From assembly GCA_002422955.1 (NCBI GenBank), contig DITY01000257.1:37747-47573 (forward strand): 9,827 bases of DNA, given 5' to 3'. The translations under genes were made by a program, and so were the position numbers. The notes below the pieces were generated by a model. The model made no database searches and was not told the DNA's origin. It saw nothing but the letters and a program-made list of their open reading frames with translations. This stretch comes from Planctomycetaceae bacterium UBA6172 (GTDB lineage Bacteria > Planctomycetota > Planctomycetia > Pirellulales > Pirellulaceae). Positions 1-5,509 of the stretch are shown here, in pieces. The first letter of the stretch is position 1; each line of letters begins with the position of its first letter.

Positions 1-186
1 AGCCAAGCCGCGGGCGCCAGCGGTCAGGGTGATGTCGACAAGAAAAACATCAACCAACGTGGCGGTTGGGGAAATCTTCCGCCCGCCCAACGCGAGGAAG
101 CGCTCCAGCAGATCAGCCGCGACCTCCCCACCCACTACCGCGAAGCGATCGAAGCCTACTTCCGCAAACTCGCCACCGGCGGCTGA
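1..186 (+). CDS. C-terminal end of a planctomycete-type conserved protein (5' end outside window)
   Basis: Reading frame 1 is open from the first base to a TGA at 184-186 and gives the last 61 residues of a protein whose start lies left of the window. A Gly/Gln-rich low-complexity stretch (SQAAGASGQGD) leads into a compact, charged, helix-rich tail: GGWGNLPPAQREEALQQI, followed by a segment containing HYREAIEAYFRKLA. From memory, a W-G-N-L-P-P...HYR..I..Y(F)RKLA tail is a recurrent ending of large, poorly characterised planctomycete proteins; this was not checked by search. The frame is preferred over the overlapping frame-2 reading because it ends in an orderly amphipathic segment, while the other frame is Arg/Ser/Pro-rich as expected of a shadow. 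A perfect hairpin follows the stop by 19 bases. Its biochemical role is unknown. Confidence 0.75.
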   Translation, partial: SQAAGASGQGDVDKKNINQRGGWGNLPPAQREEALQQISRDLPTHYREAIEAYFRKLATGG

Positions 187-205
187 ACCGCACCTCCGCG
201 GCCAT

Positions 206-230
206 CGCGACGGCGTGTTTCGCCGTCGCG
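206..230 (+). terminator. Perfect 10-bp stem-loop after the first gene, possible terminator
   Basis: CGCGACGGCG (206-215) and CGCCGTCGCG (221-230) pair perfectly around the 5-base loop TGTTT. The stem is very GC-rich and starts 19 bases after the stop of the upstream gene, where a transcription end would be expected. No T-run follows, so it is not a classical intrinsic terminator; it may be a T-less terminator or a 3'-end stabilising structure. Nothing else is recognisable in 187-397. Confidence 0.4.
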
Positions 231-397
231 TTCCAGTCCGATCGCGCGTGCCTGTGGCCGAAGGTTTGCCAACCGGCGCGGATCAGCCGTCGTTGCTCGT
301 GAACCCGCCATCCTCCCCCCAGTTCCTTCCCCTCCGCCCTCGCCTGCTCAGCCATCTCCGCCTCCCGCCTATTTCACCCGCCTTAGGTCCCCTGCCC

Positions 398-2554
398 ATG
401 GTTGCGTCTCCTACCACGCGTCTCGCCGCGCGATTCTGCGGACTGCTGGTCTGCCTCAACTGCTCACTTAGCGCGGTCGACGCGTCCCGGGCGCAAGACG
501 CTAACTTCCGCGCCGGGGCGGCGGTGGTCGATGTCAGCCCGATTCGCTTCCCGGTTGCCGTCAACGGCGGCATGACCGCCGGGTCGGCCTGGAAAATCAC
601 CTCCCCCGTCAACGCCCGCGCGATCGTACTAGCTCAGAACGAGCTGCAGGTCGCGATGGTCGTCGTCGACAGTTGCATGCTGCCCCGCGACCTGTGTGAC
701 GACATCAAAGCCATGGCGAGCAAGGCCACGGGGATTCCGGCCGACCGGATCATGATCTCGGCCACCCACACGCATTCCGCCCCGGCGGCGATGTCCTGCT
801 TGGGAACCGACGCCGACCCCGAGTATCGCGGCTATCTGCGAATCAAAGTCAGCGAGGCGATCGCGGCGGCCCAAGCGAACCTGGAACCGGCCCAGATCGG
901 CTTCGGCTCGATCGATGCCGCCGACTACATGGCGGTGCGGCGCTGGATCCGTCGGCCCGATCGGGTCGCGCAAGACCCGTTCGGCAATCCCACCGTCCGC
1001 GCCAACATGCACGCCGGTAGGGTCTGGGAGGACGTGACCGGAGAGTCGGGCCCCGAAGACCCGGAATTGTCGCTGATCGCGCTGCGTTCGATCGATGGGC
1101 ATCCGATCGCGTTGTTAGCCAACCTGTCGATGCATTACTTCAGCGGCTTCACCCCCATCAACGCTGACTACTTCGGACTTTACAGCGACGCGATCGCGGA
1201 GCGTTGGGGCGGCGAGCAACGTCCCGACCGGCCGGTCGTCGGCATCATGTCCCACGGCTGCAGCGGCGACATCTGGCGGATGGACTACACCAAACAGACG
1301 CCACCCGAATTCGAAACGATTAAGGTCGAGCAATACGTGGAAGGTTTGCTGGGGCTAACGACCGAGGCGCTGGAGCGGGTGCAGTTCGACACGGCCCCGA
1401 AGCTGTCGATGGCCGAAACCCGGATGCGGCTCAATTACCGTGTTCCCGATGCCCAGACGCTGCAGTGGGCGCGACAGATCGTCGAGCCGCTCGGCGATCG
1501 CTTGCCGACGACGACGGAAGAGGTGTATGCCCGGGAGCAGATCTTTCTGCACGAAGCCCAATCGACCGAGGTCGTGATTCAGTCGATCGGGATCGGCGAG
1601 ATCGGCATCGCCACGACCCCGAATGAAACCTACGCGCTGACCGGTTTGAAGTTGAAGCTTCAAAGTCCCTTCGCCCACACGATGGTGATCGAATTGGCCA
1701 ACGGCGGAGACGGTTATATCCCGCCACCGGAGCAGCATGTCCTCGGCGGTTACAACACGTGGGCGGCCCGTTCGGCAGGGCTCGAGGTCACTGCCGAACC
1801 GAAGATCGCCGAAGCGGCACTCGGACTGCTGGAACAAACCTCTGGCAAGTCCCGCCGGCCTTTCCGACAGACGACCGGAACCGCGGCCGGGGTCATCAGC
1901 GCTCGCAAGCCGCTCGGTTATTGGCGGATGGACGAACTCGCCGGCCCCCGTGCCCGCGACGTGTCCGGACACGGGCATGACGGCATCTACGAATCGGGGG
2001 TGGTCTTCTTTTTGGAAGGCCCCCGATCCGGCCGCTTCACCACCGATAGCGAGGTCAATCGCTCGGCCCATTTCGCCGGTGGGCGGATGCGAACGCGGCT
2101 GGGTGATCTGCCCGACAGCTATTCCGTTTCGCTGTGGGTCTGGAACGGCATGCCGACCGATGGCCGACCGGTCACCGGCTGGTTTTACTCCCGCGGGGCC
2201 GACTACGCCCGTCCCGCCGGCGCGGAGCAACTCGGCATCGGCGGCAGCGCCGGGCATACCGGCAAGCTGATCCTGCAGATTGGCGATGAAGAGGTGATCG
2301 GCGGCAACAGCGAGGTGCCACGTTGGGTTTGGAGCCAGGTGTTGCTGGTCCGCGACGGTCGCAAGCTCCGCGTGTTCCTCAACGGCGCAGCGGAGCCCGA
2401 AATCGAAACGACCGCGGATGCGTTGCCGGTCGATTGGGCGGACGAATTGTTCTTCGGTGGCTCGAGTCGCGGCGATTTTTCCTGGGAAGGACGGCTCGAC
2501 GAGATCGCGGTCCTGCCCGAGGCCGTTACCGACCCCGCCATGCTCTCCCCCTGA
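398..2554 (+). CDS. Secreted neutral/alkaline ceramidase-like protein with C-terminal LamG domain
   Basis: A 718-residue protein from the ATG at 398. The frame stays open upstream to base 29, but that extension is Arg/Ser/Pro-rich shadow. The 398 start gives a clean Sec signal peptide (MVASPTTRLAARFCGLLVC onward, hydrophobic core, likely cleavage near residue 33). Residues about 37-490 look like the neutral/alkaline ceramidase N-terminal domain: an AAVVDVSP opening, ATHTHSAP with H124/H126, NLSMHYFSG with H246, SHGCSGD at 285-291, PNETY with E410, and NGGDGY with Y440. By position these match the two His, Glu and Tyr zinc ligands of bacterial neutral ceramidase. The family nucleophile Ser, normally in GDVSPN, is absent: the sequence reads GDIWRM. 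Residues about 505-715 (KPLGYWRMDE...DVSGHGHDG...LDEIAVLPEAV) form a LamG/concanavalin-A-like sandwich, probably binding a glycan or surface. Only a weak TTAGG precedes the start. The zinc hydrolase fold is well supported; ceramide as substrate is not. Confidence 0.85.
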   Translation: MVASPTTRLAARFCGLLVCLNCSLSAVDASRAQDANFRAGAAVVDVSPIRFPVAVNGGMTAGSAWKITSPVNARAIVLAQNELQVAMVVVDSCMLPRDLCDDIKAMASKATGIPADRIMISATHTHSAPAAMSCLGTDADPEYRGYLRIKVSEAIAAAQANLEPAQIGFGSIDAADYMAVRRWIRRPDRVAQDPFGNPTVRANMHAGRVWEDVTGESGPEDPELSLIALRSIDGHPIALLANLSMHYFSGFTPINADYFGLYSDAIAERWGGEQRPDRPVVGIMSHGCSGDIWRMDYTKQTPPEFETIKVEQYVEGLLGLTTEALERVQFDTAPKLSMAETRMRLNYRVPDAQTLQWARQIVEPLGDRLPTTTEEVYAREQIFLHEAQSTEVVIQSIGIGEIGIATTPNETYALTGLKLKLQSPFAHTMVIELANGGDGYIPPPEQHVLGGYNTWAARSAGLEVTAEPKIAEAALGLLEQTSGKSRRPFRQTTGTAAGVISARKPLGYWRMDELAGPRARDVSGHGHDGIYESGVVFFLEGPRSGRFTTDSEVNRSAHFAGGRMRTRLGDLPDSYSVSLWVWNGMPTDGRPVTGWFYSRGADYARPAGAEQLGIGGSAGHTGKLILQIGDEEVIGGNSEVPRWVWSQVLLVRDGRKLRVFLNGAAEPEIETTADALPVDWADELFFGGSSRGDFSWEGRLDEIAVLPEAVTDPAMLSP

Positions 2555-2588
2555 TGTCCTCACCCGAAGATTGGCTGTGGACGTTCCA

Positions 2589-3032
2589 CTATGCCGCCCG
2601 TGAAGAGATCGCGGCGGCCTTGGTCGGGAGTACGAATTGCACCGGCTGATCGTCGCCGGTGACGACTTGGCAACCCAGCCGTTTGTCGAGATTGATGATC
2701 ACCGGTGCCCGCAGGTTGGTCGATACTTTGTCCGGCTTTCCCGACAGCGTCGTCAAGACATAGACCCGGTCCTCGCCGCGGAGTTGAATCGCGTCGAGCC
2801 CCTGTCGCGGGATGTGGACCCGATAGTCCGGCACGAACAGCCGCGGGCTGATCAGCGCCAATGCGCGATCGCCTCGCGAGGCGCTTTGCAACCAAGCGAC
2901 CAACGGGTTCTCGAAATCGGGGATCAACAACCACTGTCGCAGCGTCTCGAGTCCGATCAGCCCCTGCGGGAACAGAAACAATTGGCGGTCGTCCGCTTCG
3001 AGGCAGCCAAATCGTTCGGTTTCGATACGCAT
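2589..3032 (-). CDS. fliW: Flagellar assembly factor FliW
   Basis: A 147-residue protein of the usual FliW length (about 130-155), with the family layout: MRIETERFGCLEADDRQLFL at the start, the FPQGLIGLE turn at about residues 21-29, a WLQS motif near 47-50, LFVPDYRVHIP near 65-75, DRVYVLTTL near 88-96, and NLRAPVIINLDKRLGCQVV near 107-125. In the studied systems FliW is a cytosolic protein that binds flagellin or the RNA-binding repressor CsrA and so couples flagellin synthesis to filament assembly. GAGAGG (CCTCTC at 3041-3046 on the + strand) lies 8 bases upstream of the ATG and fixes the start. The gene converges with the ceramidase-like gene (34 bases between the stops) and diverges from the glycosyltransferase. 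csrA, often next to fliW, is on neither side within this window. Confidence 0.93.
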   Translation of the reverse strand: MRIETERFGCLEADDRQLFLFPQGLIGLETLRQWLLIPDFENPLVAWLQSASRGDRALALISPRLFVPDYRVHIPRQGLDAIQLRGEDRVYVLTTLSGKPDKVSTNLRAPVIINLDKRLGCQVVTGDDQPVQFVLPTKAAAISSRAA

Positions 3033-3040
3033 CGTGATGC

Positions 3041-3046
3041 CCTCTC
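3041..3046 (-). promoter_or_regulatory. Ribosome binding site of fliW
   Basis: On the minus strand the sequence is GAGAGG, 8 bases before the fliW ATG. It is one of three recognisable Shine-Dalgarno sequences in the window and decides the fliW start over the longer shadow frame that begins at 3141. Confidence 0.7.
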
Positions 3047-3100
3047 GAGCAGGTCGCGGTCCTGGCGCTCGGGTCCAGAAAAGCCCGGCACCCCGATGGC

Positions 3101-3127
3101 TTATCGGCCGGTACCACCGACACGATC
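3101..3127 (-). promoter_or_regulatory. Possible sigma-28 (FliA)-type promoter of fliW
   Basis: On the minus strand, bases 3108 down to 3101 read GCCGATAA, identical to the enterobacterial sigma-28 -10 consensus, 68 bases upstream of the fliW ATG and in the right orientation for a flagellar gene. The matching -35 position, 11 bases further upstream (3127-3120), reads GATCGTGT and agrees with TAAAGTTT at only 4 of 8 bases. The -10 match is exact but the -35 is poor, and the flagellar sigma consensus of this lineage is not known to me. Confidence 0.3.
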
Positions 3128-3197
3128 GACAAATTCGTCAATTATTTTCTTGGTCGCCGAGTCGCAAAGGCCAAGCCGAACGCCCTGACCAGCCTGC

Positions 3198-3203
3198 TAA
3201 ACT
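3198..3203 (+). promoter_or_regulatory. Possible -10 element giving a near-leaderless glycosyltransferase mRNA
   Basis: TAAACT sits inside TGCTAAACT, so an extended TGn precedes it. It ends 6 bases before the ATG at 3210. Transcription from it would start at or next to the initiation codon, and no Shine-Dalgarno sequence is visible. The -35 position (3175-3180, GCCGAA) is poor. Confidence 0.25.
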
Positions 3204-3209
3204 GCCCGC

Positions 3210-4511
3210 ATGAAGATCGTTTTCCTAACGGCCGGTGCCGCCGGCATGTACTGCGGTAGTTGCATGCACGACAACGCCTTGGCCAAGTCGCTGCGCGGCG
3301 CGGGCGTCGATTGCCTGCTGCAGCCGCTCTACACCCCGATCCGCACGGACGAGGCGAGCATCGCTCAAGACCGTATCTTTTTCGGCGGCGTCAACATTTT
3401 CTTGATGGGCAAGTTGCCGCTGTTTCGCTTCATCCCCGGGCCGATCAAGCGGCTGCTCGACCGACCCGGCTTCCTGTCGTGGGCTACCCGCCGGGCCGCA
3501 TCCACCGACGCCAAGCTGCTCGGCGACCTCACCCTATCGATGCTCCGTGGTGAACAAGGGCATCAGGCCGAAGAAGTCCGCCGGCTGGTCGCTTGGCTCC
3601 GCGACGAAATTCGCCCTGACGCCGTAATTCTGACCAATCTCCTGATTGCCGGTCCCATCCCGGCGATCCGCCGCGAGTTGCCGCAAACCAAACTGCTCGC
3701 CATCCTGCAGGGCGACGATGCCTTCCTCGACCACCTCCCCGCGCCCTACCGCGAACAGGCGATCGAGCGGATGGGAGAACTCGGCCGACAGTGTGACGCG
3801 ATCATCGTCAATTCCCGCTTCTACGGTGATGCGATGTCTCGCCTGTTGGGGCTCGATCCGCGGCAGGTCCACGTCCTGCCACTGACGATCGACACCGCGC
3901 CTTACCGCGACCAACCGGCCTCGTCGGTGACCCAACAGCCGAACACAATCCGACGGATCGGCTACTTCGCCCGCATCTCTCCCGAGAAAGGTTTGCATCA
4001 ACTGGTCGATGCGTTCATCGACCTGGCGCGGCGTCCCGGTTGCGAAGATGTCGTCTTGGACATCGCCGGTTGGCTCGGGGAGCAGAACCGCGATTACCTG
4101 GACCAGCAATTGGCGAAATTAGCGGCCGCCGGACTGAGCGCCCGCGTTCATCATCGCGGCAGCCCCGACCTGGCGGGCAAGCTGGAGATGCTCCACGAGT
4201 TCGACATCCTCAGCATCCCCACTCAGCATGAGGAACCCAAGGGCCTCTCGATCCTCGAAGCGCTGGCCGCTGGCGTACCCGTCGTGTTGCCTGCGAAAGG
4301 CGCCTTCCCCGAAATCGTCGAACCCTCCGGCGGTGGGCTGCTCGTCCCGCCCGACGATCACCGTGCCCTCGCCGATGCCTTGCATCGCTTGCTGCAAGAC
4401 CCAGAACTCCGCGCGCGGCTCGGCCAGGCCGGTCGCCAATGGGTGCTCGCCCACCGCTCGGTCGACAACCAAGCCACCGAGCTGATCGGCGTCATCGACA
4501 AGCTCCGCTGA
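3210..4511 (+). CDS. GT4-family glycosyltransferase
   Basis: A 433-residue cytosolic protein with no signal peptide and the GT-B fold of glycosyltransferase family 4, which transfers a sugar from a nucleotide-sugar donor with retention of configuration. The N-terminal acceptor half (about 1-235) opens with MKIVFLTAGAAGMYCGSCMH, including the Gly-rich loop. The C-terminal donor half contains GYFARISPEKG (251-261, with R255 and K260 in the usual phosphate-contact positions), HHRGSPDLAGKLEMLHEFDI, and EEPKGLSILEALAAGVPVV with the EX7E pair E342/E350. LLVPPDDHRALADAL and LLQDPELRARLGQAG follow, as is usual near the C-terminus of the family. Likely products are envelope polysaccharide or glycolipid, but donor and acceptor cannot be read from the sequence. 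No Shine-Dalgarno sequence precedes the ATG. The secreted hydrolase gene follows 55 bases downstream on the same strand, so co-transcription is possible. Confidence 0.92.
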   Translation: MKIVFLTAGAAGMYCGSCMHDNALAKSLRGAGVDCLLQPLYTPIRTDEASIAQDRIFFGGVNIFLMGKLPLFRFIPGPIKRLLDRPGFLSWATRRAASTDAKLLGDLTLSMLRGEQGHQAEEVRRLVAWLRDEIRPDAVILTNLLIAGPIPAIRRELPQTKLLAILQGDDAFLDHLPAPYREQAIERMGELGRQCDAIIVNSRFYGDAMSRLLGLDPRQVHVLPLTIDTAPYRDQPASSVTQQPNTIRRIGYFARISPEKGLHQLVDAFIDLARRPGCEDVVLDIAGWLGEQNRDYLDQQLAKLAAAGLSARVHHRGSPDLAGKLEMLHEFDILSIPTQHEEPKGLSILEALAAGVPVVLPAKGAFPEIVEPSGGGLLVPPDDHRALADALHRLLQDPELRARLGQAGRQWVLAHRSVDNQATELIGVIDKLR

Positions 4512-4566
4512 TCCGAATGGAATCGTCCTGTCCGTTCCGACTAACCGTATGAGAGGCTCTCTTCGC

Positions 4567-5370
4567 ATGAACCGAACTTCAGGCCATCGTTGGCTGCTCC
4601 TTCTGATCGCGTGCTCGGTGCCCGGCATCGTGCTCGCTCAGCAGACGCAGGACGTTGCGTTCGTGGCGACCTCCGACGCGAGCGAACAGCGTTACGTGGA
4701 GTTGTTGCCTCCTGGCTTCGATTCCTCAGAGCCACACGACGTGCTCATCGCCCTGCACGGGCACGGTTCCGATCGGTGGCAGTTCATTCGCGATCCGCGT
4801 GGGGAGTGCCAAGGCGTGCGCGATGTGGCGGCGAAGCATGGCTTGATCGTCGTCTCGCCCGATTACCGCGCGAAGACCTCCTGGATGGGCCCGCAGGCCG
4901 AGGCCGACGTCGTCCAGATCATCGGCGACGTGAAGCGACGACACCGCATGGGACGCGTTTTCATCGTCGGTGGATCGATGGGAGGCACGTCGGCCCTGAT
5001 TTTTGCGGTGCTGCACCCGGCGCTGATCGCGGGCGTCTGCAGCCTCAATGGTACGGCTAACATGCTGGAGTACGAAGGTTTCCAAGACGCCATCCGAGTC
5101 TCCTACGGGGGAACCAAAACCGAACTGCCCGACGAGTATCGCAAGCGGAGCGCCGAACTGTGGCCGGAGAAGCTGACGATGCCGGTAGCCACGACCACCG
5201 GCGGCCAGGACGCGATCGTGCCGCCGAACAGCGTGCTGCGGCTCGTTCGGCAACTGACCGCCGCCCAGCGCCCCGTGTTGAGCATTCACCATGAGCAAGG
5301 CGGCCACTCGACCAGCCACGCCGATACGGTCCGGGCCGTGGAGTTCATCCTTGAGAAGGCTGCCCGCTAG
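4567..5370 (+). CDS. Secreted alpha/beta-hydrolase (esterase/peptidase-like)
   Basis: A 267-residue protein from the ATG at 4567, chosen because AGAGG at 4552-4556 lies 10 bases upstream. An in-frame ATG at 4549 would add six residues and overlaps that site. Residues 1-25 form a Sec signal peptide (MNRTSGHRWLLLLIACSVPG, likely cleavage after VLA). The mature part is a compact alpha/beta hydrolase: LIALHGHGS (oxyanion HG region), GGSMGG with nucleophile S137, TGGQDAIVPP with acid D215, and EQGGHSTS with base H247, in the canonical order and spacing. It resembles the small esterase, PHB-depolymerase or prolyl-oligopeptidase-like secreted hydrolases. The substrate is not readable; a polysaccharide ester is a reasonable guess because the next gene encodes an SGNH esterase/GH43-like fusion. 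The triad is intact, so activity is expected. Confidence 0.85.
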   Translation: MNRTSGHRWLLLLIACSVPGIVLAQQTQDVAFVATSDASEQRYVELLPPGFDSSEPHDVLIALHGHGSDRWQFIRDPRGECQGVRDVAAKHGLIVVSPDYRAKTSWMGPQAEADVVQIIGDVKRRHRMGRVFIVGGSMGGTSALIFAVLHPALIAGVCSLNGTANMLEYEGFQDAIRVSYGGTKTELPDEYRKRSAELWPEKLTMPVATTTGGQDAIVPPNSVLRLVRQLTAAQRPVLSIHHEQGGHSTSHADTVRAVEFILEKAAR

Positions 5371-5403
5371 TCGCCAATGGGCCGTGCGGTAAGTGGAAGC
5401 GGC

Positions 5404-5417
5404 AGCGGGTTTCCGCT
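5404..5417 (+). other. Short inverted repeat between hydrolase genes
   Basis: AGCGG (5404-5408) and CCGCT (5413-5417) pair around the loop GTTT, 33 bases after the stop of the alpha/beta hydrolase. No T-run follows and the stem is only 5 bp. A TAACCT hexamer overlaps its end (5417-5422) and could instead be a -10 element for the next gene. The rest of 5371-5509 holds nothing recognisable. Confidence 0.2.
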
Positions 5418-5509
5418 AACCTCAGCCACTCCGCCCGCATGCCATGTCGCGGTTCGCGGCTCGCACGGTCAGGTCGAAATCATTCTTCGCTTCGCGTCAG
5501 GCTCCCACT

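Noticed and set aside
29..397. N-terminal extension of the ceramidase-like frame up to base 29
   Set aside because: It overlaps the real end of the upstream gene in another frame, is low-complexity Arg/Ser/Pro-rich, and would bury a clear signal peptide that begins at 398.
1355..2563. Antisense open frame (402 codons) opposite the ceramidase-like/LamG gene
   Set aside because: It has the same GC-bias shadow pattern with no family motif or ribosome binding site, while the + strand protein has coherent domains throughout.
2560..3141. A 193-codon minus-strand frame overlapping fliW
   Set aside because: It is in a different frame from the clear FliW protein, has no motif, and lacks the GAGAGG site that fixes the fliW start.
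5444..5509. Upstream start of the SGNH-GH43 protein at 5444
   Set aside because: The extra 22 residues are Arg/Ser-rich, and the ATG at 5510 yields an ideal signal peptide. The extension cannot be excluded, because neither start has a good Shine-Dalgarno sequence.
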